A stretch of 64,000 bases of DNA from Actinophytocola sp036378875 (GTDB lineage Bacteria; Actinomycetota; Actinomycetes; Mycobacteriales; Pseudonocardiaceae), in the NCBI RefSeq assembly GCF_036378875.1, contig NZ_DASUVO010000045.1, positions 115,485 through 179,484 on the forward strand, in the 5' to 3' direction. Of the stretch, positions 7,483-15,887 are shown one piece after another. The stretch's first letter is position 1. Each line of letters opens with the position of its first letter. The notes beneath the pieces are model-generated. The model did no database searches. It saw only the letters and a program-made list of their open reading frames with translations, and had not been told where the DNA came from. The position numbers and the translations under genes are program-made.

Positions 7483-10400
7483 ATGAGAAAGAGATCGCCA
7501 TGGGTCGGCGCCATGCTCGCCGCGGCCGCCGCGTTCCTGTTGGTCGGACCACCCGGCGGCACACCATCTCGAGCCGCGCCGTCCGGCGACGGTCCAGGGC
7601 AGGCGGCGCGGAGCTGGGTCACGCTGATCACCGGTGACCGGGTCTCGGTGGGAACGACCGGGCTGCGGGTCGAACCGGCCCGACGCGCGCGACCCGTGCC
7701 CTTCCAGGAGTTCACGCGGGACGGCGACAGTTACGTCGTGCCGGCGGACGCGGCCGGTCTGATCCAGTCCGGACTGTTGGACCGCGAACTGTTCAACGTC
7801 ACCGGTCTGGTCCGCCAGGGCTACGACGATGCGCACACCAAAGCCGTGCCGCTGCTGGTGCAGTACGCGGATCGCGCGGCGGTCACCCGCGCCGCGCCGC
7901 CGGCCGGCACCACCGTGCGGCGGGCGCTTCCGGACTTCGCCATGGCGGCCCTCGACACACAGAAGACCGACACGGCCCAGTTCTGGGCCGGACTGGCCGC
8001 CGGTCAGCAGATGAGGTCCGCCGGTGTGCGGAAGGTGTGGCTCAACGGCAAGGTGCACGCGAGCCTCGACGAGAGCGTGCCGCAGATCGGCGCCCCGACG
8101 GCGTGGGAGAGCGGTCTGACCGGCCGCGGCGTGCGTGTCGCGGTGCTGGACACGGGCATCGACACCGACCACCCCGACCTGGCCGGCAAGGTCGACCTCA
8201 GCAAGGACTTCTCCGGCAAGGGCTCGGTCGAGGACGGCGCCGGGCACGGCACGCACGTCGCGTCCACGATCGTCGGATCGGGCGCGGCGTCACAGGGCAG
8301 GTACAAGGGCGTCGCGCCGGACGCCACGCTCGCGGTCGGCAAGGTGCTCGACGACACCGGTAGCGGCAGCTTCGACAGCATCATCGCCGGCATGGAGTGG
8401 GCGGCCGCCGAGACGGACGCGAAGGTCGTGAACATGAGCCTCGGCGGTGTGGCGGGCACCGACGGCACGGATCCGTTGTCGGCCGCGGCGAACACGCTGA
8501 CCAAGGAGTACGGCACGCTGTTCGTGGTCGCCGCGGGCAACTTCGGTCAGGACGGGTCGGTGGCCGCGCCGGCGGCGGCCGACGCCGCGCTCGCCGTGGC
8601 CAGTGTGACCAAACAGGACACTCTGAGTCGCTTCTCCAGCAGGGGTCCCCGCGGTGGCGACGGCGCCGTCAAGCCGGAGATCGCGGCGCCGGGCGACGGG
8701 ATCGTGGCCGCCAGGCCGGACGGTGTCGCGCCGGAGGGCGAGCCGGTCGGCGACGCCTACCAACGACTGTCCGGCACGTCGATGGCCTCGCCCCACATGG
8801 CGGGCGCGGCGGCGATCGTGGCGCAGCAGCACCCGGACTGGACACCGGACCGGCTCAAGGACGCCTTGGTGAGCAGTGCCGTCGCGATCGACGGCGCCGG
8901 ACCGTTCGGCGTCGGCGCTGGCCGGGTGGACCTCGCCCGCGCCACGCGCACGTCGGTCGTCGCGACCGGCGCCGTCTCGGCCTTCCTGCCGTGGCCGAAC
9001 GTCGGCGCCCAGAAGAAGCAGACCGTCACCTGGCAGAACGCCGGCACGGAACCGGTGACCCTCGACCTGAGCGCCGGACTGACCGGCACCGACGGTCAGC
9101 CGGCCCCGGCCGGACTGTTCGCGCTGTCCGCGCGGAGCGTCACCGTGCCGGCCGGCGACAGCGCGTCGGTCGAGATCACCGTGACCGCACAGGACGGCAA
9201 GCCGGGCACCTACTCCGGCGTGCTCACCGCCACCGGCGGCTCGGTCACCACCCGAACCGCGTTGTCGGTGCGCCAGGAGGAGGAGATGTACGACGTCACG
9301 ATCACCGCGGTCGATCGCGACGGCGCTCCCGCGCAGCACGTCTCGGTGGCGATCCTCAACCTGGACACCGCCCACTCCGTGCAGGGCGGGTCGGAGACGT
9401 ACCGGTTGCCGCGCGGTCGGTACGTCGTGAACGGCGTCATCCTGACCCCCCGTCAGGGCGGTGAGCCCTCGTACACCCTCATCACCTATCCGGAACTCGT
9501 CCTCGACGCCGACACGACCCAGGTACTGGACGCCCGGACCGGCGCCCGGTTCTCGGCCGAGCCGGACAACGCCGCGGCACGCGGAGGCACGTACAACCTC
9601 ACGGCACTGAACAAACTCCGCGTCTGTGACTGCGCGGCCGCCTTCTCCCTCGACGTCGACCCGCGTTTCCACGAGACGTTCGCGGCGACGGTGCCCGGCA
9701 CGAGGTCGGACACCTTCGCGATGGGCCAGGCACGGCGGGCGGTCGAGCCGACGCTGGTGCTCAGCGCGGACGACGGGCAGCGGTTCGAGATCCGGGCCGA
9801 CTGGCTCGAAGAGCCGGCCCCGGCCGGCACCGTGACGACGCCCGCGGTGTACGGCGGCAGCGGTACACCGGAGGAACTGGCCGAGATCGACGCCGGCGGC
9901 CGGATGGTGGTGCTCGACCTGCCCGTGGGGATGGACTACACCGACATCGTCGAGCGTGTCGCCAACGTCAAGGCCGCGGGCGGGACCCTCGCCATGCTGA
10001 GTTTCACCAGCGAGGTCATGAGCGCGGCGTTGCGCGGCGGCGGGGAACCCCCGGCGTTGGCCCTGCCGGTCATGTTCAGCGTGAACAGTGAGACAGCGGC
10101 GCGGTTCGTCCGCTACGTCAGGGCCGGAGGCGCGGCGGCGACGTATGTCAGCAGGCCGATGTCCACCCTCCGCTACGAGCTGGGCTACGGGGTCGAGGGA
10201 CAGGTCACGACGCCGCAGGTGCACCGGCCGAAGACCCGTGACCTGGCGGAGGTGCGCACCGCGTACCACGACAACGCCCCAGCCAAGGTCGGTTACGCCG
10301 CGTCTCCGCACTTCTTCGGCCGTTCCTTCGGCACCGGTTGGAGCGAGTTCGCGGCGTCGGGGCAGGTGCGCAAGGAGTACTTCACGCCGGGCACCTGGGA

Positions 10401-11169
10401 TCTCCACTGGAGCTCGGCCTGGCGAGGAAGCCTCGGCGACACGCGGGAGTTCACGGCCGGAAAGCGCAACGAGATCTCGTGGAACAAGGCGGTCGCGGGT
10501 CCGTCGCTGCGTGGGCTCACCCAGGTCTACTCCGGCGAGGGGTGGCGGCCGTGGGCGTGGCGCAAGGACGGTGTGTTCGACATGGCGCTGCCGATGTTCG
10601 GCGACTCCGCCGGCCGGCCGCGTCTGCTTGGTCCCATGGAGGGTGTCACCGGGTCGATCAGCCTCTACCGGGACGGCACGCTCGTGAAGAGTGAGCCGGA
10701 TCCGAGTTTTGCCAGCATCCCGGTGCCGGCGGAGGACGGGGCCTACCGGCTGGTCGCCGAGAGCACCCGCGCCGACGACCCCAACTGGCCACTGTGGACG
10801 ACGGTGAACGCGGAGTGGACCTTCCGTTCGTCGAATGTCGGCGACGCCAAGGCGTTGCCGCTGCTGACCGCCCGGTTCGACCCCGCGGTCGGCGTCGACA
10901 ACCGGGCGCCGGGCGGTCGGAGGTTCTCGTTCCCCGCCTATGTCGAGCGGCAGGACGGCGCGGCCACCGTCACCGCGTTCTCGGCCGAGGTGTCCTATGA
11001 CGACGGTCGCACCTGGCAACCGACCACCACCCGGCGAAGTGGTGACCACTGGACGGTCGGTGTCAACCACCCGGCGACCGGCTACGCGTCGCTGCGGGCC
11101 ACGGCGACCGACTCGGCCGGCAACACCGTGCGACAGACCGTTCTGCGGGCCTACCAGATCGGCGGCTGA
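7483..11169 (+). CDS. Secreted S8 (subtilisin) family serine peptidase, 1228 aa
   Basis: A Sec signal peptide (MRKRS, then a hydrophobic core, with a likely cleavage after SRA near residue 31) leads into a propeptide-like region and a subtilase domain. The catalytic triad is visible: Asp223 (VAVLDTGID), His255 (GHGTHVA) and Ser433 (GTSMASPH); the oxyanion Asn is N353 (AAGN). About 750 residues follow the catalytic domain, with beta-rich repeats resembling those of other large actinobacterial secreted subtilases; these end in a segment typical of bacterial Ig/fibronectin-like folds. ATG 7483 follows a weak GTGAGG and gives the signal peptide, whereas the open frame continues upstream as a shadow. 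A strong intrinsic terminator follows at 11181-11220. Extracellular protein breakdown is the likely role. Confidence 0.92.
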   Translation: MRKRSPWVGAMLAAAAAFLLVGPPGGTPSRAAPSGDGPGQAARSWVTLITGDRVSVGTTGLRVEPARRARPVPFQEFTRDGDSYVVPADAAGLIQSGLLDRELFNVTGLVRQGYDDAHTKAVPLLVQYADRAAVTRAAPPAGTTVRRALPDFAMAALDTQKTDTAQFWAGLAAGQQMRSAGVRKVWLNGKVHASLDESVPQIGAPTAWESGLTGRGVRVAVLDTGIDTDHPDLAGKVDLSKDFSGKGSVEDGAGHGTHVASTIVGSGAASQGRYKGVAPDATLAVGKVLDDTGSGSFDSIIAGMEWAAAETDAKVVNMSLGGVAGTDGTDPLSAAANTLTKEYGTLFVVAAGNFGQDGSVAAPAAADAALAVASVTKQDTLSRFSSRGPRGGDGAVKPEIAAPGDGIVAARPDGVAPEGEPVGDAYQRLSGTSMASPHMAGAAAIVAQQHPDWTPDRLKDALVSSAVAIDGAGPFGVGAGRVDLARATRTSVVATGAVSAFLPWPNVGAQKKQTVTWQNAGTEPVTLDLSAGLTGTDGQPAPAGLFALSARSVTVPAGDSASVEITVTAQDGKPGTYSGVLTATGGSVTTRTALSVRQEEEMYDVTITAVDRDGAPAQHVSVAILNLDTAHSVQGGSETYRLPRGRYVVNGVILTPRQGGEPSYTLITYPELVLDADTTQVLDARTGARFSAEPDNAAARGGTYNLTALNKLRVCDCAAAFSLDVDPRFHETFAATVPGTRSDTFAMGQARRAVEPTLVLSADDGQRFEIRADWLEEPAPAGTVTTPAVYGGSGTPEELAEIDAGGRMVVLDLPVGMDYTDIVERVANVKAAGGTLAMLSFTSEVMSAALRGGGEPPALALPVMFSVNSETAARFVRYVRAGGAAATYVSRPMSTLRYELGYGVEGQVTTPQVHRPKTRDLAEVRTAYHDNAPAKVGYAASPHFFGRSFGTGWSEFAASGQVRKEYFTPGTWDLHWSSAWRGSLGDTREFTAGKRNEISWNKAVAGPSLRGLTQVYSGEGWRPWAWRKDGVFDMALPMFGDSAGRPRLLGPMEGVTGSISLYRDGTLVKSEPDPSFASIPVPAEDGAYRLVAESTRADDPNWPLWTTVNAEWTFRSSNVGDAKALPLLTARFDPAVGVDNRAPGGRRFSFPAYVERQDGAATVTAFSAEVSYDDGRTWQPTTTRRSGDHWTVGVNHPATGYASLRATATDSAGNTVRQTVLRAYQIGG

Positions 11170-11180
11170 CCGACCGGACA

Positions 11181-11220
11181 CGCCCCGGGGGATGTGCCTG
11201 CTGTCCCCCGGGGCGTTTTT
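11181..11220 (+). terminator. Intrinsic terminator after the S8 peptidase
   Basis: A 12-bp perfect stem (CGCCCCGGGGGA at 11181-11192 with its complement at 11204-11215) encloses a 12-base loop and is followed immediately by TTTTT (11216-11220). It separates the peptidase from the Nudix gene starting at 11237. Confidence 0.93.
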
Positions 11221-11236
11221 CTGGGCTAATGCCCGG

Positions 11237-11761
11237 ATGAAGACACTGTCCTCCCGAGTCGTGTACGAGAACCCGTGGCTGACACTGCGCGAAGACCAGG
11301 TGCTGCGTGCCGACGGGTCACAGGGCCTCTACTCGGTGGTCGACGCCCACGACTTCGCCGTGGTGGTGCCGTTCGAGAACGACGGGTTCCACCTGGTCGA
11401 GCAGTACCGGTACCCGGTCGGGGCCAGGTCGTGGGAGTTCCCGTCCGGCTCCTTCCCGGCCGGCGTGACAGGCACTTCGGAACAACTCGCGGCGGCGGAA
11501 CTGGCGGAGGAGACGGGGTTCACGGCAGGCAGGCTCGAGCGGCTCGGTCACCTCAACCCGGCCAACGCCATGACGGGCCAGAGCTGCCACGTGTTCCTGG
11601 CGACCGACCTGACGCCGGGCGAACCGCACCGGGAGCCGACCGAGCAGGACATGCGGCAGGAGTGGTTCCCCCGCAAGGAAATGGAGCGCATGCTCCGCGA
11701 CGGCGTGATCGCCGACGGCCCGACGCTCGCGGCCTATCTCCTGTTCACGATGCGGGCCTGA
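11237..11761 (+). CDS. Nudix hydrolase, paralogue of the 4831-5364 protein
   Basis: This 174-aa protein aligns end to end with the Nudix protein at 4831-5364 (shared SS.VVYENPW.TLRED, ENDGFHLVE.YRYP, TEQDMRQEWFPRK). The same altered box occurs: GVTGTSEQLAAAELAEETGF (75-94) has the ELxEExGF core with alanine in place of the signature arginine. ATG 11237 starts right after the peptidase terminator. The substrate is unknown. The pair flanks the two-component/peptidase block, suggesting duplication. Confidence 0.85.
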   Translation: MKTLSSRVVYENPWLTLREDQVLRADGSQGLYSVVDAHDFAVVVPFENDGFHLVEQYRYPVGARSWEFPSGSFPAGVTGTSEQLAAAELAEETGFTAGRLERLGHLNPANAMTGQSCHVFLATDLTPGEPHREPTEQDMRQEWFPRKEMERMLRDGVIADGPTLAAYLLFTMRA

Positions 11762-11762
11762 C

Positions 11763-11780
11763 GTACACCAATTGGTGTAC
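11763..11780. promoter_or_regulatory. 18-bp perfect palindrome, operator-like
   Basis: GTACACCAATTGGTGTAC is a perfect dyad that begins immediately after the Nudix stop codon and lies about 60 bp upstream of the membrane protein gene at 11840. It has no loop or T-run, so it reads as a protein-binding site (TetR- or MarR-type spacing) rather than a terminator. The cognate regulator is unknown. Confidence 0.55.
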
Positions 11781-11839
11781 CCCGAGGTGCGTCGGTTGGT
11801 ACGACGCGCCGAAACCGCCTGCCGGACAGGCTTTCCGGC

Positions 11840-12391
11840 ATGATCCTCGTCTACCTCGGCGTGGCGACCTCGCTCGCCGCGCTCCTGCTCGTCGACCTGC
11901 TCAACCTCGACCACCCGGTGCTGTACCCGGCCGCGCACATGGCGAGCTACTTCGTCCACGCGCGGGCCGGGTGGCTCGTCACGGTCCTCATCCTGGCCGG
12001 CGCCGTGGCCGCGTTCGCGCTGCTGCCCCACCTGCGCCGCCGCGCCGCGGTCGCGGTGTTCGGGGCCGGGCTGGTGGTCGCCGGGCTCGTGCCGACCCAG
12101 CCGTACGGGCAGTGGGACGACCAGTCCCTCGCCACGCTGGTGCACGGCATCGGCGGCTGGGCCGCGTTCGTCGCCATCCCGGTCGCGGCGTGGCGGTTGC
12201 GGCGGGACGTGCCCGCCTGGCCAGGGCTGGTGGCGGCCGTACTCGTCGTGCTGCTCGCCGTCGGGACCGTCGAGGTCATGGGGGACGGGCCGGACCACCT
12301 CGGTCACGTGGCGGGCCTGGTCGAGCGGCTGCTCCTGGTCGCCGAGCTCGGCTGGCTCGTGCTGGCCGCGCGGACGCTGCGGCGGACATGA
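11840..12391 (+). CDS. DUF998-like integral membrane protein
   Basis: The 183-aa protein has about five to six hydrophobic helices (near 5-22, 45-65, 72-90, 100-118, 128-146, 155-178) and the HPVLYPAAHMASYF and LVHGIGGWAAF segments that resemble DUF998 membrane proteins. The function of that family is not established. Its stop overlaps the start of the histidine kinase gene (ATGA), so it is probably co-translated with, and perhaps senses for, that two-component system. A palindromic operator lies upstream. Confidence 0.65.
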   Translation: MILVYLGVATSLAALLLVDLLNLDHPVLYPAAHMASYFVHARAGWLVTVLILAGAVAAFALLPHLRRRAAVAVFGAGLVVAGLVPTQPYGQWDDQSLATLVHGIGGWAAFVAIPVAAWRLRRDVPAWPGLVAAVLVVLLAVGTVEVMGDGPDHLGHVAGLVERLLLVAELGWLVLAARTLRRT

Positions 12392-13386
12392 TGCGCACCA
12401 TGCGACTCGACCTGGCGCTCGCCGCCCTGACCTCGGTGGCCGTGCTCACGGGCGCCGCGATCACCGGCGACTTCTCCCACGGCGGCACGGTCCCGCTCGC
12501 CACCTGGCTCGGGGTGCTGCTGCTCGCGCGGCGGCGCTGGCCGGTCCTGGTACTGGCCGGCTCGGTGGTGGTGCTCTGCGGCTTCGGCGGCACCGACCTG
12601 GGCACGCCCGGCTGGGTGTGGCCGGCGACCGTGGCGTACGTGACGGTCGTGCTCGCCGGCCAGTACCGGTGGGCGCTCGGGCTCGGCGTGGTCAACATCG
12701 CCGCCATGACGCCGTTCGTGCCGTCGCAGGCGTGGCTGGGCGTCGAGGCGCTGTGGCTCGCGCTGGCGATGGTCGGCGCGTACGCCTACACCGAGCGGTC
12801 CCGGCACCGGGTGACCGAGGAACGGCTGGCCATCGCCCGGGAGCTGCATGACGTGGTGGCACACACGCTGGCCGTCGTCGGCATCCACCTCAACGTGGCC
12901 GTCGACACGCTCGACGAGGACCCGGGACAGGCGCGGGAGGCGCTGCGGCTGGCGCAGTCGGTGCGTGGGCAGGCCATGGCGGACCTGCGGTCGCTGATCG
13001 GCACGCTTCGCGCCGAGCCGCACCCGGACGACGCCCCCGACCTGGCCGAACTGGTCACACGGACGTCGGCGACCGGGCTGCCGGTGCGGTTGGCGGGCGA
13101 CCTGGCCGGGCTGCCGACGCCGGTCGCGCTGGCCGCCTACCGGGTGGTGCAGGAGGGGCTCACGAACGTGCTCAAGCACGCCGGAGCGTCGGCCGCGACG
13201 GTGACGGTCACGCGGGAGACGGCGGCGGTGACGGTGTCCGTAGTGGACGACGGTTCCGGTTTGCCCACCGCGCCGGGGGGACATGGGATCGCCGGCATGC
13301 GTGAGCGTGTGGAAGCCCTCGGCGGGATCCTGAGGGCCGGGCCGAACGGCTACGGGTTCGAGCTGACCGCGAGACTGCCCCTGTGA
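12388..13386 (+). CDS. NarL-type sensor histidine kinase (HisKA_3)
   Basis: This 332-aa kinase has four or five N-terminal membrane helices (to about residue 135), then the HisKA_3 dimerisation helix with His154 in IARELHDVVAHTL, and a HATPase domain with VVQEGLTNVLKHA and GHGIAGMRERVEALGG. The start is ambiguous among ATG codons at 12388, 12391 and 12400; 12388 overlaps the preceding stop and is preferred. It forms an operator-membrane protein-kinase-regulator operon with its LuxR-type partner at 13383. The ligand is unknown. Confidence 0.9.
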   Translation: MMRTMRLDLALAALTSVAVLTGAAITGDFSHGGTVPLATWLGVLLLARRRWPVLVLAGSVVVLCGFGGTDLGTPGWVWPATVAYVTVVLAGQYRWALGLGVVNIAAMTPFVPSQAWLGVEALWLALAMVGAYAYTERSRHRVTEERLAIARELHDVVAHTLAVVGIHLNVAVDTLDEDPGQAREALRLAQSVRGQAMADLRSLIGTLRAEPHPDDAPDLAELVTRTSATGLPVRLAGDLAGLPTPVALAAYRVVQEGLTNVLKHAGASAATVTVTRETAAVTVSVVDDGSGLPTAPGGHGIAGMRERVEALGGILRAGPNGYGFELTARLPL

Positions 13387-14033
13387 CCATCACCGTGTTG
13401 CTCGCCGACGATCAGGCGCTCGTCCGGGCCGGCTTCCGCAGTCTGCTGCGGCGTGAGCCGTTCCGGGTGGTCGGGGAGGCGTCGACCGGCGACGAGGCCG
13501 TGCGGACGGCACGGACGCTGACCCCGGACGTCGTGCTCATGGACATCCGGATGCCGGGCATGGACGGGATCGCCGCGACGGCACGGATCGTGGCCGAACA
13601 GCCGAGGTGCCGAGTGATCATCCTCACCACGTTCGAGACCGACGAGCACGTGTTCGCGGCGCTTCGTGCTGGAGCAAGCGGTTTCCTCACCAAGGAGGTC
13701 GAGCCGAGGGACCTGCGCACGGCCATCGAGGCGGTGGCGTCGGGGGAGGCGCTGCTGTCACCGAGCGTGACCCGCCGGGTGGTCAGTTCCTTCGTCGGAC
13801 GGCCGGCGCCACGGGCCGTGCCGGCGCCGGCCACGCTGACCGCCAGGGAGCTGGAGGTCGTTGGCCTCGTGGCCAGCGGCCTTGACAACGCGGCCGTCGC
13901 GGAACGGCTGGTCATCAGCCCGCTCACGGCCAAGACGCACGTGACACGGGTGCTCGGGAAGCTCGGGCTACGGGATCGCGTACAGCTGGTGATCTGGGCG
14001 TACGAGACGGGGCTCGTACAGCCGGGAACATGA
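13383..14033 (+). CDS. NarL/LuxR-family response regulator
   Basis: This 216-aa regulator has a receiver with ADDQ (8-11), D54 in LMDIRMPGMDG and a conserved lysine in FLTKE, then a LuxR-type helix-turn-helix (LTARELEVVGLVASG ... AERLVISPLTAKTHVTRVL, about 147-185). The GTG start overlaps the kinase stop (GTGA). It is followed by a hairpin terminator at 14035-14058. Confidence 0.93.
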   Translation: MTITVLLADDQALVRAGFRSLLRREPFRVVGEASTGDEAVRTARTLTPDVVLMDIRMPGMDGIAATARIVAEQPRCRVIILTTFETDEHVFAALRAGASGFLTKEVEPRDLRTAIEAVASGEALLSPSVTRRVVSSFVGRPAPRAVPAPATLTARELEVVGLVASGLDNAAVAERLVISPLTAKTHVTRVLGKLGLRDRVQLVIWAYETGLVQPGT

Positions 14034-14034
14034 A

Positions 14035-14058
14035 GGGGCCGACCACACGGTCGGCCCC
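14035..14058. terminator. Hairpin between convergent genes
   Basis: GGGGCCGACC (14035-14044), loop ACAC, and GGTCGGCCCC (14049-14058) form a perfect 10-bp stem one base after the response-regulator stop and 12 bp before the stop of the convergent DUF5302 gene. There is no T-run, but actinobacteria often terminate at such stems. Confidence 0.75.
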
Positions 14059-14069
14059 TATGGCAGTGA

Positions 14070-14273
14070 TCAGCCGCTCTTGCGGCGGAACGTGCGCTTC
14101 GCGGCGGCGGGGCCGTGGGCGTGGTCCACCTTGGAACGCGAGTCCGCGTGTTCCTGGCCCTGGCGGTTGCTCGCCTGCTTGCGCTCCAGCGCCGCGCGGA
14201 AGGCGGCCTTCACATCCTCCTGCGGTGTCTCTGTCTCGGTCTCAGGAGATGTGGGTTCCGGTGTGTCAGGCAT
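14070..14273 (-). CDS. DUF5302 family small protein
   Basis: The 67-aa protein has an acidic, Pro/Thr/Glu-rich N-terminus and a basic C-terminus ending AKRTFRRKSG, the hallmark of actinobacterial DUF5302 proteins. The segment DVKAAFRAALERKQ could form a short amphipathic helix. Function is unknown. It lies four bases after the stop of the fadD17-like gene and could be its last operon member. Confidence 0.75.
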   Translation of the reverse strand: MPDTPEPTSPETETETPQEDVKAAFRAALERKQASNRQGQEHADSRSKVDHAHGPAAAKRTFRRKSG

Positions 14274-14277
14274 GACC

Positions 14278-15876
14278 TCAGGGTCGCACGGAGCGGGCGC
14301 CCCAGTCGAGCCGGATCGGGTCGCTGGATGGGGTCAACGGCTCGTACACCAGTTCGGGTCCCGGGCGCCACCAGACGGGGTCCGGCGTCCGCCAGCGCTG
14401 GGCCGACAGGGTGCGCTTCAGCACCTTGAACGTGGCCGTGCGGGGGAGCCTGGCCGTGAGCCGGATGAACCGCGGCACCTGCTTGGGGCCCAGGTCGGAC
14501 TGGGCGGCGAGGAACGAGGCGAAGGCCACCGGGTCGAAGTCCTCCCGGTAGACGAGCGCGGCCATCACCTGGTCGCCGACGGCCTGGTCCGGCACCGCGT
14601 AGACGGCCACCTCCGCCACGGCCGGGTGGCGCAGCAGGACGCGTTCGATCGGCGCCGTGCCGAGGTTCTCGCCGTCCACCCGCAGCCACTCGCTCGTGCG
14701 GCCGACGAAGTAGACGAAGTCCTCCTCGTCGCGGTAGACCAGGTCACCGCTCCAGAACATGCCGTCCCGGAGGCGCTCCGCGTCCGACGACGAGTCGTTG
14801 TAGTAGCCCGCGAACATCCCGGCGCCTGCCGTGTTGACCAGCTCGCCCACCACGCCCGGCTGGCATGGCTTGCCGGTGTCGGGGTCCAGCACCGCCAGCG
14901 TGTCGTCCAGCTGACCCAGCGAGCCGGCCGGGGTCTCCGGCGGGCGGACCACGGTGATCCCGCCCTCGGTCGACCCGTACGCGTCGACCACCCGGCAGCC
15001 GAACCGCTCGGCGAACTCGACGACGTCGGCCGGGTTCGCCTCGTTGCCGAACATGACCTTCAGCGGGTTGTCGGCGTCGTCCTTCTCCGGCGGGGTGCTC
15101 AGGATGTACGACAGCGGTTTGCCGACATAGTTGGCGTAGGTCACGCCGAGCGTGCGGACATCGGCCAGGAAACCGCTTGCCGAGAACCTTCTGCGCAGTG
15201 CCAGCCGGGCGCCGGCCGCCAGACCAACGGCCCAGCCGGCCATGATCGCGTTCGAGTGGAACATCGGCATCGACACGTACACCGTGTCGTCGGCGCCGAG
15301 CTCGTACCGCTCCGCGAGCAACCGGCCAGGGATGGTGATCTTGCCGTGGGTGACCCGCACCGGCTTCGGCTCGCCGCTCGTGCCCGACGTGAAGATCAGC
15401 ATCAGCAGGTCGTCCGCGGTGACCTCCGCCGCCTCGATCGGGGAGTACTGGTGGCGGTAGGTGGTCATGTGCCACGCCGCGGAGTCGATGTCCAGCACGC
15501 GGGCGCCGACGTCCAAGCCCTGCAACAGTTCCACGTACCGGCTGTCGGTCAGCACGACCTGGCAGTCGGCCTGCTTGACGTCCCGGACCAGCGCCTCGCC
15601 GCGGCGGCTGGTGTTGAGGCCGACGAGCACCGCGCCGGCGAGCGCGGCGCCGCCGAGGAGGAACGAGAAGTCCGGCACGTTGTCCAACAGCACGCCGATG
15701 TGGAACGGACCGGGCCGTCGCAAGGACCGCAGCAACGCGGCACGGTCCGCGCACTCCTGCACGTGGTCCTTCCAGGACCATCGCTGGCCCTCGAACACGA
15801 GACCGGGGTTCACATCGTCCGCGCGCGCGAGCAACAGCTCCGTGACAGTGGGGACCGGATCCCCAGGCGCGGCCAT
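14278..15876 (-). CDS. fadD17: Fatty-acid/steroid CoA ligase, FadD17-like
   Basis: This 532-aa ANL ligase is most like mycobacterial FadD17, which activates the shortened steroid side chain (C24-type acid). It has the P-loop IFTSGTSGEPK, the YVSMPMFHSNA and YANYVGKPLSYIL blocks typical of FadD17, DAYGSTEGG, the hinge GDLVYRDEEDF, DGENLGTAPIERVL, and a C-terminal TFKVLKR lysine region. ATG 15876 is preceded by AAGGAGG. It lies 11 bp downstream of the FadE27-like gene; in M. tuberculosis the order fadE26-fadE27-fadD17 is identical. The assignment is by similarity by eye plus synteny. Confidence 0.86.
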   Translation of the reverse strand: MAAPGDPVPTVTELLLARADDVNPGLVFEGQRWSWKDHVQECADRAALLRSLRRPGPFHIGVLLDNVPDFSFLLGGAALAGAVLVGLNTSRRGEALVRDVKQADCQVVLTDSRYVELLQGLDVGARVLDIDSAAWHMTTYRHQYSPIEAAEVTADDLLMLIFTSGTSGEPKPVRVTHGKITIPGRLLAERYELGADDTVYVSMPMFHSNAIMAGWAVGLAAGARLALRRRFSASGFLADVRTLGVTYANYVGKPLSYILSTPPEKDDADNPLKVMFGNEANPADVVEFAERFGCRVVDAYGSTEGGITVVRPPETPAGSLGQLDDTLAVLDPDTGKPCQPGVVGELVNTAGAGMFAGYYNDSSSDAERLRDGMFWSGDLVYRDEEDFVYFVGRTSEWLRVDGENLGTAPIERVLLRHPAVAEVAVYAVPDQAVGDQVMAALVYREDFDPVAFASFLAAQSDLGPKQVPRFIRLTARLPRTATFKVLKRTLSAQRWRTPDPVWWRPGPELVYEPLTPSSDPIRLDWGARSVRP

Positions 15877-15887
15877 GCGAACCTCCT

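Noticed and set aside
8290..11181. 963-aa minus-strand open frame opposite the S8 peptidase
   Set aside because: It is the antisense shadow of the peptidase: Arg/Gly/His-rich translation, no domain or ribosome binding site.
11763..11780. Terminator of the second Nudix gene
   Set aside because: A dyad without loop or T-run, AT at its centre; reads as an operator.
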